Origin: Ambrosia x helenae | Taxonomy: Eukaryota; Streptophyta; Magnoliopsida; Asterales; Asteraceae | Assembly (NCBI GenBank): GCA_030844895.1 | Contig: CM061233.1 | Span: 64,443,190 to 64,507,189, forward strand | Length of the DNA: 64,000 bases | Reading direction: 5' to 3' | Shown: piece by piece, positions 1 through 11,808 of the stretch | How positions within the stretch are numbered: the stretch's first letter is position 1 | Layout: each line of letters begins with the position of its first letter | The notes under the pieces: generated by a model | Databases searched by the model: none | What the model saw: only the letters and a program-made list of their open reading frames with translations | Told to the model about the DNA's origin: nothing | Position numbers and translations under genes: made by a program

Positions 1-208
1 ACTCACCAGCTTTATGTTGACTTTTTAAGTATGTCTTTCAGGTTTAAACTTTGGTAACGGCACGGTTGGAGTAGGTGACAGTTGGGATCGGGAATCCTAG
101 AGGTTTAGAATTGGCGTTCAGGGAACCAGAGTCTTAGATGCATCTTTCCGCTGCGCTGGCAAAGGCACCAAACGTCGCAACCGACGAGGGAAAAGTCGGG
201 GTGTGATA
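1..208 (+). repeat. 3' end of 5' LTR of gypsy-type LARD
   Basis: This segment matches 4730-4937 almost base for base, with only a few differences such as GTCGCAACCGA against TTCGCAACCAT. It is followed at once by a primer-binding site, so it is the right end of a 5' LTR whose remainder lies before the window. The terminal bases read GTGTGATA here and GTGTGACA in the 3' copy, so the usual terminal CA is mutated in this copy. Confidence 0.85.
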
Positions 209-1974
209 GTTTGGTATCAGAGCCATAGGTTTTAGCGAATTAGGTGTCTGGGTAGATACCTAGGCTTTAACCTGAGTTTGTTTTGAAGTAGGGACCGAAT
301 TTTCTAAGACAAAGTATTTAGCACGAACGCCTAGGAACTTAAATTCCAACCGTTGCCAAGTGTGTTACATGACTATTAGTGTGTTAAATCACACTAAACT
401 CAGCGTACATTCCTTCGGCGCAAGGAACATTTATTTTTCTTATGTGAATAGGAAGTCGGTATTTTCTGTAGTGGTATATAGAAAGGACATTGGTATGTAG
501 TGGTTAGGCATACCTCACTGGTGACTGGCGAGTCATCGTTTTAGACTTCAGAGCGGTTATTCACATAGAGTTAGCTGAGTCATTGTTTCTTGGTGTGAGG
601 AACAATCTACTTGTTTGTATACAACGTGTATTTATGTAAAGTATATATAATATGTATCGCCAATGGTTGTCGACTCAAGCTTGGACGTATCTACAACACT
701 CACATGTATCACGTTAGTTGGACGAGTTGGCAAAAGGATTGTTGTAGCATGTGCGGTCTCGGATCCCGGGTTCGGAGTATCCTATGTCATCAAGGTCGGG
801 TTGGGCCGAAGGCGTCTTGATGAGGCACCTCGTTTTGCCGATGATGCTGCGAAGCTGGAATGCGGACGAGAAGAGCACCGGGAAAGGTGGCGCACACGAC
901 GAATATTGTATTATATCATGTTATATATACGTGTTATTATATGAATGTGACGAGTGCTCGTGATATAACTTATGATGGAGGTTAATAGGATGATCTGGTG
1001 AGGTAAATTCTCGATAACGCAGACGTCACGTTATTGCGAATTTACAAGCACCTGATAGTTCTAAGAAATTCTATCATGAGGGTATCCTATGTGTTGTATA
1101 TATATTTATATATATAAATAATGGATAAGGGTTTTTCATTATTTTGTTGTTACGGACGTGATTGTCGATTCTCCCCTGTTCGTGTCATTTGTGACTTTGC
1201 TTTTCTTAAGCCAGTTTAAGATCTTGATGATCTTGTTTCTTGAGCTTCTAAGGTTCCTGTTTTAGGACCTAGTTATATCTTTGGACTCGATTTGCATCTC
1301 TCTTCTTTTGTGTTTGTGGTCTTCAACATTCTATCGTAATGGAATCTAATTTTTGTTGATTCCTTATTTTTTTTCTCTTCCACAGCGTTAGACACATATT
1401 TTTGTACACGTGTCAACTATTGTATGTTTGGATTCTTTAAACCTATGAAGGCCCATTGTAGGACTTCGCATCAAACAATTGTTTCATTAATGATTTGTTT
1501 TATCATTACGTTGCTCGTAATGTTTGTCTTCTAGTCTTGATGTGTCAGGCCATTGTGGGCAATGAATCTTTTGATACTTCGTCGATGAGTTTCTTTAAAG
1601 TCGACATTTCAGTTGAATCGAATTGTTGGAATTTAATACAGTACCTTGCGGTGAATATTCAATCGACTTGGAATAATGAATGATTTTATTGACATGTCTT
1701 ACTTTCATCAACTTGTTTGTTATTGCCTTAAATGCAGACACACCTTGTGGTGTGTAATGAAAAAGTTGGTGCACTAGTTGTTTCGTTTGAGGTGCGCCAA
1801 TAGTATTTGATGACAGAGTTATTGTTTACACTTTGCATTCAGTTGATTATGGAAATTTATCTCGCGCCATTTGTACCGGCAAGCCCGTTGACTATTTTTG
1901 TTGTACTACCATTCGTTCTTGGATGATATCCTACCTCAAATTTTGAGGACAAAATTTCTGTAACATGGGGAGGA
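209..1974 (+). mobile_element. Non-coding internal region of gypsy-derived LARD
   Basis: This ~1.77 kb lies between the primer-binding site and the polypurine tract CATGGGGAGGA (1964-1974). No gag or pol motif is visible in any frame, and the open frames are short and AT-biased. The last ~45 bases (TTTTGAGGACAAAATTTCTG and then the purine tract) resemble the end of the pol/chromodomain reading frame that typically abuts the 3' LTR in Tekay-like Ty3/gypsy elements. The element therefore looks like a deletion derivative that must use proteins made by another gypsy element. Confidence 0.7.
212..227 (+). other. Primer-binding site (initiator tRNA-Met type)
   Basis: TGGTATCAGAGCCATA lies 3 bases after the LTR end. 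It is the usual plant LTR-retrotransposon primer-binding site, complementary to the 3' end of initiator tRNA-Met. It fixes the plus orientation of this element and marks its reverse-transcription start. Confidence 0.9.
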
Positions 1975-2303
1975 TGTGACAACCGGCAATTTTCGATCTA
2001 CATCGACATGATTTTTATTATTAAAAATTAAATATTTATTTTAAATATTGTTAATTTTTAAGTTTCGGAAGTTTACTGACCGTTTTTACAATTGGAACTG
2101 CGACCGATTTAATTAACGCGATTTAAACGCGTGTTCTGAAAACACGCGTCGGACATCGAAGATATTTATATTTATGCTCGGTTTTGTATTTCGAACAAAA
2201 CCGACTACTTTTTATAATTAGTTATCGGGCCTAAATAGAAACCGAGACGTTTACGTTTAAAACGGGTTCGATACGCGGTATACCTCACCTACCAATAAAC
2301 CCT

Positions 2304-2314
2304 AGCTATAAAAG
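2304..2314 (+). promoter_or_regulatory. LTR TATA box
   Basis: AGCTATAAAAG lies ~330 bases into the LTR. About 25-35 bases downstream begins a pyrimidine-rich leader (CTTCCTTCTTC, then CT repeats and an 11-C run). This is the layout of an LTR U3/R boundary, with transcription expected to start near 2335-2345. The start site is inferred. Confidence 0.6.
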
Positions 2315-2856
2315 GAAGCTTATCCCTTCCTTCTTCATTTTCAAACCCGCAGCCAACCCCCCCCCCCAAGATCTCTGCAACCTCTCTCTCTCTCTCACAT
2401 CGCATCTCTCTCCCTCTTTCTCGCAGGTCTCTCTCTCTCTCCCTACCACTCCCTCTTTCGCCTCTCTCCCTCCTCCCTCTGTGCAGCGGCGGCCGGCCAC
2501 CACCCCTCTTATGGTGGTGGCGGCGCAGGTTTCTAAGCCCAAGACGGGCTGTGGTCATAACCGGGTTGTAATGGTTAGGTGGCGGCGGTGGAATGGAGCC
2601 GGGATGGCAGGGGCTGAGGTGATTTGCTTTGGGTTCCGATCGGGTTTGGGTCTCGGGTTCGAGGTGGCTCGGCTCAGTTTAAGAAGGGGTGGCCGATGGT
2701 GGTTATGGTTATGGTTGTTGCTGGAAAGGTGACGGCGGCGGTGGTGGTTGCAGGTGGAGGTGATAGATCGGGTCAGATTCGTTGCTGGCCGTGGTCTTGG
2801 GCTCGGGTTGTGGCTTGGGGGTCCGGTTACGTATGGTTCGGGCTCGAGTCAGAATT

Positions 2857-2877
2857 GGGTTCGGGTTCGGGTTCGGG
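2857..2877 (+). other. Potential G-quadruplex in the LTR sense strand
   Basis: Four GGG runs separated by three TTC triplets occur in a row, which fits the canonical G3-N3 quadruplex pattern. They sit in a longer GGGTTC-rich block downstream of the LTR TATA box, so the motif would also be present in the LTR transcript. Folding is predicted from pattern only. Confidence 0.6.
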
Positions 2878-4930
2878 TCTGTTTGGTAGGTTCTGGTTCG
2901 GCCCGGTGGAGGTGGTTCGTGGTTCGTGGTGGATGCCGGTTTAGTAGGGTGGCGTTTGGTTGTGGTTTGGGTGTGTCGGGTCAGATTCGGTTTTGGGTTC
3001 GTGTTCGGGTTCGGTCAAACATGGTCAACGGGTCAGATCTGGTTCGGTTCGAGTTGGCTCCGGTTTACGCGCGTACGAATTGGTATACTTTAATTCGTGT
3101 TTGTTATTATTATTGTGGATATTATAAATATTTATAAATATATTGATTCGAACGAAATAGTTTTGACTCGCGAACGAACCGAATAATAATAATAATAAAC
3201 GGTAACTATATATTAAATCGGACGATTGGTAATAGTGGCTAGAAGGCGTGACTTATAAAATCGATATCGGACTAAATTGGTTGGACTATAATATATATAT
3301 ATTGTCGTGTCTTTATATAAATAAGTGTAGTTTATATAAAAGCGTCGAAACGTATAAGTCTCGTTTGATTTGGAATTGTGGATAAACAAAATGTGGACTT
3401 GTGTTTGATATTGATTTTTGGGAAAATTGTAGGCGACTTGTGTTGCCTGGTTTGTACGAAAACAGAGGAAACTCTGCCGAAATTTTATAAAATTTATATG
3501 CATAAACGAAGGCGATATTTTTTGTATATTTCATTATCAACAATCTTCAAGTATTTTTGACAAACGATTTCTTACAACATTTAAAGAAAAACGTCGAACG
3601 CTATTTCCAAAACAAGTGCATATTATTTACTGAGCGTCAATTGCGTCAACCTTTAAAGATTTTAGTAACTAAAGCATTTCTATTTTAACGATTTTGAATT
3701 ACAAAACGCTCAGCGTATTGGAGAAAAGAATTATACAAAAAGTTATTATTTTGAAACCTTTAAAGATTGGAAAAGAAGCGATATTGTTATTAATCGATTT
3801 TAAATAACTATACTTATATTTTCATCAAAGAATATTTTCCTAAAATATAATTATAAGACGAGCTACGGCTCGGGATAAGTTATACGTTTCGTAATACTAG
3901 TCCAACGTGGTGTACACACGAATAGTGACAAGTGCGCAACTTGGGTACTATGTCGTGTGTTGACGCATAAGTAAGATAAGTCACGATCGGTTCGTCGAGT
4001 TAAAGCATATTAGTACTCGAGTTATACACACGAGTCTAGATAACCGGATAATAGGCTAGGTTTATATGTGTTAGACTTTTAAGGTGTCCTTTGTTGTAAT
4101 AGGGCACGAGGAAGTCGGTTAAGCTTCGGGCTTGTTTGCTAGCTTAGCATGGAAATTAAGGTGAGTTCATGACCCCACTTTTTACTGTTTTATAAATGTT
4201 TTCGGGGTGGAAGACATGCTTCTTTTATGAAAACCTGAGGGATTCCAAACGAACAAGTTTTTGAAAAATGAAATGGGTGCGTGAGTGTCACGGCCCTACT
4301 TTTATTGGTTTTACATTCGGGAAGAAACAGGCTACATACTTACTTACTAAAGATCATGTTATACTATGGGCACTTTATGTTACTATACGGCTTTTATGGA
4401 AAGTCCCAGGGGGAAACCATGAATGTGCTGGAACGCACAACGAGGGAAATGTGGATAGATCTATTGGGCCTCACAAACCCCACTCGACGGCGGGGCCGGG
4501 CGGGTGCATATTGTCTCTACCTATCGGGTTACCGAGGCATCGGTAGCCCAGTCATCTGGGCTGGTTTCATCATTTGGTTCATGTTTAGTAATGGGTTCCC
4601 AACCGTAGTAGTAAAAACACTTAACGTCTAGCTAACGTTCTTATGACATAGTATTAACGGGAATGATCTTTTCAGACTTATGGAAACTCTTTTATAAAAC
4701 TTGTGGAATTATTTATGCAAAACTTATGAACTCACCAGCTTTATGTTGACTTTTTAAGTATGTCTTTCAGGTTTAAACTTTGGTAACGGCACGGTTGGAG
4801 TAGGTGACAGTTGGGATCGGGAATCCTAGAGGTTTAGAATTGGCGTTCAGGGAACCAGAGTCTTAGATGCATCTTTCCGCTGCGCTGGCAAAGGCACCAA
4901 ACTTCGCAACCATCGAGGGAAAAGTCGGGG

Positions 4931-7075
4931 TGTGACACCCTCAAATTTCCACTTGCGGAGTTTTACCGCGAGGCGCATGACAAACCAGGATCCAAGTCAA
5001 CGGTCACAATAAACAACACTATATGAAATACGTAACTCAAAAAAAACATAGTTCTCATAATTATAAAGCTGTAGCAGAAGCATTTAATCAGTACAGAAAC
5101 CATGTACCAATGTGTTCAAAACATTTATTTCAAAACATGAAACTAAGCCTAGACGCCAATGCAGACCCGTGTGCCTAGCCCAACAGTTGCTACCTTAGCG
5201 ACCTGAGAAAAACATGCCAAAACGATGCCAACATATATAATGCTGGTGAGTTCACAGGTTTGTTCAAGATGTTACCAAAATATTACCAAATGTTACCAAA
5301 TGTTACCAACCTGTCCATACTATATCAATGTTACCAAAGTACGCTAGCTAGGCGTATGTTTTGTTAGTACTACGATTGGAAAACCATTACTAGACTGTTA
5401 CCAGTGTTCAGCCCGAGTGTTCAGCAATGTTTAGCAAGTTCGAGACAATATGCACCCGCCCGGTACTCCAAGCCGTCGAGTGGGCCCTGTCAAACCCAAT
5501 AGATCTATCCACATTTCCCCCGTTGTGCATCCCCGCACATTCATGGTTTCCCTCGGGACTTTCAAAGATCGTATAGAAACGCAAAGTTAAATCATAGTAT
5601 GACATATGTTACCAAAATAATTTTAGCGCATGTTTTCTCCCCCAAAAGTAAAAGCAGTAAAAGTGGGGCCCTGAACTCACCTTAAGTTGTGTTCCTCGAA
5701 TAAATAAGAATAGCCAAGCTCTTGATAATCCCAACTACCGAAGATCTATCAAAATGTTCACATAAGTGTCCTGACTAATAACCATAAGGTTATCTCGTCC
5801 CCGATTGTCCAGATCGTGACCAAGTATGTTTTAAAACGTGTTTAACCAACACACTAGACTGTCCTGACATCCCATTGGTGACCCATCACATCAATTAATC
5901 AAGTACATAATGTTAACACACAAGTTTCAAGCATACAACAATAAGTTTGCATCGAAAATCGCATATACGAAGTCGTATGGTCGAACCGGAAGATTCCTGG
6001 GTTTGGTTCGATCCCAAGGGCTTCTGGTCCGACCCATGGACCCTTCGTTCAACCCTCATGATGTTCATTCAACCTATTCACAAGTTCATTTGACCTAACA
6101 CATGTTTATTTGACCCTAACATATGTTTATTCGACCTTAACGTATGTTAAACCGACCCTAACACGTGTTAATTTGCCCCCGGGCACCCAGATTCGACCCT
6201 AGGCACCCACATTCGACCCCAAACACCCACATTGGACCCATTTGAGCCACCTTCGACCCTTTTGAGCCACATTCGACCCATTTGAGCCACATTCGACCCA
6301 TTTGAGCCTCCTTTGACCCATTTGAGCCACATTCCACCCTTTTGAGCCACATTCAACCCCACGACGGGTCGAATGAGTTCCACGTTCGACCCTTTGCTGC
6401 AAAACTTCATAAAACGCACCAAAACGCATCTAAACGATCCGAAAACATCACGAAACATCACCAATCACAGCAGTCAACTATCATTAACATATTCCCACAA
6501 AACCCTACCAATTTTATCCTGAAATCCATCCGTTTTACAAGTTATCCAAAATGGCAAATTATGGAGATTTCACATCAAATGCATGCAATGTTTACCCAAT
6601 TTGGAAACTTTCTGAAATCTCTTAAAAATCAACTTAACATGCTCAGATTATCATGTACAAGAAAACCCCCAATCATATCATTATCAATAACATCATGAAC
6701 AAGCCCTAAATCTAACCCAAAATCCCCAAAATGAGCAAAACATCATCAATAACCAATTGTAACCTATCTCAATCATAAATCATCATCAACAACAGTCTTA
6801 GATCATTGTTATAACTTCTATACAACAATCAATCATCAAACAACACATAAAGCATCATTAACACATGTTAATTTGTATGAAAACGCATTGTTTATGGATA
6901 GGTTTTGTTTAGAAAGATGTTAGGTAGGTTTTTTATACATGAAAACATGTTTGAATCAGATCTGGACCTTTGGGGTTTAATTAAAATGAATCAAAATGCT
7001 TTAAAAAGGATTTAGGATGAAGAACACACCTTGGATTCTTGATTAGATGTTGTTTGTAGGTTAGATTATGAAAAA
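4931..7075 (-). repeat. Opposite-strand gypsy-type LTR, left part (split by Copia A)
   Basis: On the minus strand the terminus reads GGAAATTTGAGGGTGTGACA, the same 3' terminus as the plus-strand LTRs ending at 33784 and 62411. The stretch 5430-5600 is a reverse-complement relative of 4399-4570. At 7071-7075 it is interrupted by Copia A and resumes at 18552. On the minus strand a TATA box (TATAAATACC, near 18646-18656) and a leader follow in the resumed part. It carries the 20/21-bp array at 6096-6360. No gene is seen. Confidence 0.6.
6096..6360. repeat. Phased minisatellite: 4 x 21 bp then 9 x 20 bp
   Basis: From 6096, four 21-base units (TAACAYRTGTT...CCC) are followed from 6181 by nine 20-base units such as TTTGAGCCACATTCGACCCA, in strict register. 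All units share TTYGACCC at a constant phase of about two helical turns. The unit lengths are not both multiples of 3, so the open minus-strand frames here are by-products. Confidence 0.85.
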
Positions 7076-7771
7076 TGTTGGATCAGTATTGCTCTTTTAG
7101 GTGAACTTGCTAGTGAACACTTAGGTGTTTAGCAAGTTCTTGATCAGTGATAGCACAGCGGAATGTTATGAGTTTAAAGCTACACTTATCAACAGGAGTT
7201 ATTACTCCCCCTGGATTCAAGAACTAATAAATGATAAGTATTTATTGAGAATCTAAGTATTGAATGAGAATGAAACACTTCGACAAATTCTCAATAAATA
7301 TGAAATGGAAATAACAATAATATGTGTTGATGGATTTCTATATTAAAATCAATGTCTAAAACATAGGGATGAACCCTTCTATTTATAGACTTTACAAATA
7401 CATGAACCTTGCCAAAAAGCAAGTTCAGAAACAAGTTGCAACAAGTTGCAGCATTGGAACTTGTACATAAAGCAAAAGTAATACTAAAGTAATAAACTAC
7501 TGATATAAAAAGGCGGTGGAAAAGATCTTCACATAAGCACTGATGAATGACAAACTACTGATGAGTAGTTTGTCTTCAGTAGTTCTTTAGTAGAAGTGTC
7601 TGGTTTGAACTTCAGAACTTCTAATGACTTCTCTTCTTCAGCACTTGTGGAATCTCTTCTTCAGCAGTTTGATCCTTCTTCTTCAGCAGTTCTATACTTA
7701 GAATATTTTGAGAGAAGTGAATTAGACTAAGGTTTGCAAAAGTGGTTTCACCAATCCTTTTTGTCCTAACA
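7076..7771 (-). repeat. Copia A 3' LTR
   Basis: On the plus strand the LTR starts TGTTGGATCAG and ends GTCCTAACA. It pairs with 17851-18546. On the minus strand a TATA box, TCTATAAATAG, lies at about 7379-7389. The motif TCAG[ACT]AGTT or its complement occurs about five times (for example near 7491, 7552, 7575, 7659 and 7683). Confidence 0.95.
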
Positions 7772-7783
7772 ATCTCCCCCTGG
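7772..7783 (-). other. Copia A polypurine tract
   Basis: On the minus strand the bases before the 3' LTR read CCAGGGGGAGAT, the plus-strand priming tract for reverse transcription. Confidence 0.85.
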
Positions 7784-7812
7784 ATTGATGAAGCCAAAAC
7801 CTTACTAATTCC

Positions 7813-10800
7813 TTATTGTTCTTTTCTGTCCTTCACAATTTTCCATATTCCTTTGAACATGGAATTCTTCAGCTGGTTCAGCTGTTCATCAGTGAGAGAT
7901 CCTTTCTGTGGTTCCAGATGTTGGATTGTAAGCAGGTCTTTAGTTGATAGTTTCTTCAGATCATTCATCGACCTATAGGCCCTGCTTGTCTGATCTCTTC
8001 TTGTCACAAGTACTGAGTTGTTATCAGTAAAGGACCATCTGATGATTGGTACTTTAGACTTGTCAAAGTCTAAAGTGTTGGGAACCATGGTGGTACCCTG
8101 GGTTTCTCCTGAGTGTTGGATGTTTTCAACTTCAGTGACTCTCAGGTGGGATTCATTTCCTTGTTGTTGTTGCATCACCTTAGGTAGTTGAAATGTTGGT
8201 AAATGATATTCAGTAACTACCTTAGTGTGCAGTTTGTCTTTGATGGTTTTCTGAATTTGATAGGCAAAGGTGGAAGGATCCCTGAATTGTGTGATCAGAG
8301 GTTTTTCTTCTATGTCAAAGTCAGAATGGACTACTGTACTACCTTCTAGTAGTACCATTCTGAAATCAGTCTTCACATTTTCCTCTGATTTCTTTTTCTG
8401 AGTAGCTGGTCTTCTTTGAACACCAGAAGTTCTAACTACTGAAGTTGATACTTCAGCAGTTTGAAACTTCTCTGGATTTGCAGCCCTTGCAGCCTTATAT
8501 TTTCTATAAGTGTCCACTAATCTTTCTTCTTTCCATTTGGACACAGAGGCTTTTGAACCATAACCATTTGCTACTAATTCTTCTATCATCTGAGCTCTCT
8601 TGGCTTTTGTATCTTTACTTGTTGCAAGTTTGTCTGCAATAAGTTGAGCTCTTCTTGTCAGCTCTTCCATGGAGAGTCTTTTTAATGTGTTGGCTTTAAT
8701 CTTGCTGTTCTTAGTAATGAAAGACATCAGTTGATGTCTTTTATCTTCCTCAGCAATCTTGTCTAGGCTAGCCTGCCTTTGGAGTTCAGCTTCATAAGCC
8801 TGTAGCTTTTCATCCAGGCTTAGATCCAAGTCATCCCTTTCTTCCAGTGTTTCTCAAATCTGATCTTCTCTGGCCTTCTTTTGGGCTGCCACTAAACTCT
8901 TCTCAAGTAGTTCTGCTGATTGAGAGATTGGAGAAGGGTTTAGTACAGTCATTGTGGTAACTGTTGTAATATGCCTAGGAGGAACAGAAGTTGGTTGAAT
9001 GGGTTCAGTTGATCTGGAAGGCTCTTGTTCAGCAGTTTGAGTTTTGGAAGTGTTAACTTCTGATGGGTTGACAACAACTGAAGGTTTGTCAACTACTGAA
9101 GGATTGTCTTCAGTACTTTCTGATTCTTCATCAGAAGTTTGTCCATCAGAGGTTTCTTCATTGTGCCCTTGGGATTCATCAGTCTTTTCAGTATCTTCTA
9201 TTTCTTGAATAGAGACACCAAATTGTTGGGCCAGTTTTTCTTTTCTGGCTTGATCTTTTTGATCTCTTTGTAGGATAGCCACTCTTGCCTTTCTCCTGGC
9301 TTCAAGGGTATCCATAGGTTCCTTAATTTTCTCCCCCTTTTTTGCTTCATCAGTTTTTGAAGTTGAAGCTTGGGAGAACTGACCTGTAAGATTAGCAATC
9401 TGTTTGCTGTTGTAGTCAATCTTGTTGGACAGATCATTCATCTTTGTCTGTATCACTCCAAATTGGTTCTTCATGGACAGCTCCAAGTTAGCTGTGTATG
9501 TTTGGAAGTGATTCTTGATGAGGGTGTTCATCATGTGGTATAAGGGACCATCTGGGCTGCATAGCTGGTTCATGTCTATGCTTGTTTGCCCAGGGAATTG
9601 GGTAGGCATTTGTAGTGAGGGGTGTGTTTTTGGTTGATCTTCTTGTTGTACAGAAGATGCCACTCTAGGGGAATCAGGGATTGAGTGGGCTTTAACCTGA
9701 TCTGGTGTGACTAGCTTCTTGAGCTTAGACACACCAGGTGCAGGACCTTCACTTGTAGCCGTCAATTCAGTAGTTTGGTGTTTTGAAACATCATCCAAGT
9801 CAATGGAATCATCTGAATCCCTGATTACATCCTCAATGAGGACTGTATCAGTTACATCATTAGCTGAGCCCAACTCAGTTGTCTCATGTACCTCTTTTTC
9901 TTGGTTCAGAGGATTTCCTACCTCAGGCATTAAGCCTTCATCAGTAGTTGCCACAGTTGAGGTCTTAGCTATGTTACTTCTATCCTCAGGTCCACCACTG
10001 CGTGGTAAATGAGTAGTAGCAGCCTCAAAAGTACCAAGAGTTTCTAAGTTTGGGCTTAGAGACCCTGGTTCATCCTCATCTCTTTGGTTAGGGCTTTGAG
10101 TGTCCACATCCATGTCAAATTCTAAGGTTATGTCCCCTGTTTGATGTGGTTGTTAGGGACTGACATGTGTGGATGGGACTTTCTCTTTTAGCCCAGAGAG
10201 AAGTTTGGCTATTTCAAAATCTGGTTCAGAAAGTTGTGGTGCTGGTTCAGTAGTTTGGCCAATAGGTTCAGTAGTTTCAAAAGAGGAATCAATAGGAATA
10301 GTTTTCTTAAGTCTTTTTCTTTTGAAAAGAATTGTGATTGGTGCTCTTGGTGGGGTTTGAGATGGATGAGACTGAGAGGATGTTTCAGTCACATCTCTAA
10401 GAAGTGCAGATTGCACAATAGTTTGTTCAGGCATCTCAACCTCCTGAACAACTTTTCTTTTAGGTTTGGTGGGTTTTTGTTTTTGTACCTTGGGTTTCTT
10501 GGCCTTTGGGGGTGTAGGTTTGGAAGATGCGGGTTCCATGGGGACTGGTTCAGGTTCCCCTTGGTCATCTTCTGGCCAGGCAGCCTGTTTGTTGTGCCTT
10601 GAGTATGCTTGTGAGGTTAAGGGTTTTAAAATTTCAGTTTTACCCACAAGCACCTCATCACCCAGTTCTTTTATTATGCATTGCATAATGAACCTTGGAT
10701 ATAACAAAAACTTCTTTTTAGTGTTATTATGATGTAACACCAACTCATTAAAGAAAAGTTTTGATGCACTGAAATTTGTTTCATTCACAATGGAATGAAA

Positions 10801-11282
10801 AATTGGTTGAAAGGTTGAGGGCATCTGGTCATAAGACCCTGTTTTAGGACTCAAGCACATAATTATATAATGAAACAAAAGTTTGTATTTTGGTTCAAAA
10901 TACTTTTTAAAGATGGTAGCTTGTGAGAGAGTACCTTGATAAACACATTCAGTCATGGTTAGGTGGATTGCAGAGTTGTCAAACTTTTCAGGGGCATTTA
11001 CATCATTCAACCCAGTCTGTCTGTAAGTATGGCCGGTGTGATGGCCATTTGTCTCCCTTTAATTGTTGAGTTGAGAGAGATAACTTCATCATCAACCATT
11101 ACTGTCTCAGCGTTAGCCCAGAACTCATTGAGAGTTTCAGGATGTATTGGTGGGTCTATTGTGAGAGCAGTGAAATATTGGGATTTGACGACGAGATCAA
11201 TGATCTCATCGTATTGGGACCAGCCTTCTTATTTTTCTAAGTAGGCTTTGAGATTGTGTCCCTGTTTAAGAACTAAAGCCAT
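7813..11282 (-). pseudogene. Copia A ORF3: large extra protein of unknown function, broken
   Basis: This gene lies between RNase H and the 3' LTR, in the same sense as pol. A likely start is the ATG at 11280-11282 (MALVLKQGHNLKAYLEK). An early stop and a frame change near 11011 follow, and then one frame runs from 11010 to 7813, cut by stops near 10153 and 8854. The N-terminal ~250 residues, with a helical stretch ending KKFLLYPRF, match the N-terminal domain of ORF3 in the 20.7 kb and 27.2 kb copies. The middle is Pro/Thr/Ser/Glu-rich, with Lys-Pro runs (PPKAKKPKVQKQK). The C-terminal part has helical KEERLVDTYRKYKAARA and an IIRWSF...SMNDLKKL segment resembling the C-terminal domain of the other copies. 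No signal peptide or clear membrane segment is seen, so it is env-like in position only. Function unknown. Confidence 0.75.
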
Positions 11283-11808
11283 GTGGTTTGTGTGTGTATG
11301 AATCGAATAGTGTTTTTGCAGGTTCAGGGTTTGAGAGCTTTGAGAGAGAAGGAGGGAATTTTTGTTTTTGAATGGATAAGTGTTGATAAAGGTATTTATC
11401 AGAAGTTTTAAACCGCTTAGAACTTCTTTATTAGAAGTTTTAAACCGCCTAGGTCAAAAAGCTTCTTTATCCGAAGTTTTAAACCGCCTAGGTCAAACTG
11501 CTGATGTGGGAAAAGTCTGATTTTCCCTTTTTGACTAAACTGCTGATGAAGAATTATTTTCATCAGTAGTTCCCACTTTCTCTTCAGTAGTTTTGAACAG
11601 CTGATGAGAAATATTTTATAAATACTTTATTCATAACTTCTGAAGGTGGTTTTATCAGAAGTTAATCACTTTTCAGAAAATATCCCCATACTGATGTTTT
11701 GTTCATCAGTAGTTTCTCTCTTGTTTGTTTTTCAGAAGTTTTTCAATTTTTTGAAAACAGATGTAAGTGAAAAATAAAAAATTTGTGCAGAAAAGTAAAG
11801 AGAAACAC
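11283..11808 (-). other. Copia A pol-ORF3 spacer, dense in nonamer motif
   Basis: This non-coding gap between RNase H and ORF3 holds about nine copies of TCAG[ACT]AGTT or its complement. It also has three copies of GAAGTTTTAAACCGC (from about 11398, 11434 and 11473), partly followed by CTAGGTCAAA. No gene is seen. Confidence 0.75.

Larger units (their letters stand above)
1975..4937 (+). repeat. 3' LTR of gypsy-type LARD (2963 bp)
   Basis: The LTR begins TGTGACAACC just after the polypurine tract and ends TGTGACA; its right 208 bases match the window start. It holds a promoter-like TATA box and a CT-rich leader (2330-2475), a GC-rich GGGTTC-rich block (2600-3060), and an AT-rich right half. 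Open frames within it, such as the arginine-rich minus-strand frame at 2289-2558, come from the CT repeat and are not genes. The right boundary overlaps by 7 bases (TGTGACA) with a second, opposite LTR-like repeat, so either element could own those bases. Confidence 0.8.

Noticed and set aside
2289..2558. Arginine/Glu-rich minus-strand ORF
   Set aside because: It is produced by the CT-repeat leader of the LTR and overlaps the promoter region.
5408..5605. Conserved small ORF with GNHECAG, also seen at 4268-4546
   Set aside because: Similarity is at the nucleotide level along the whole LTR, with indels that shift frame between copies; no sign of coding selection.
8854..10113. Three separate genes downstream of Copia A pol (at 7813, 8854 and 10153)
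   Set aside because: All three frames are the same reading frame separated by single stops, so they are one broken gene.
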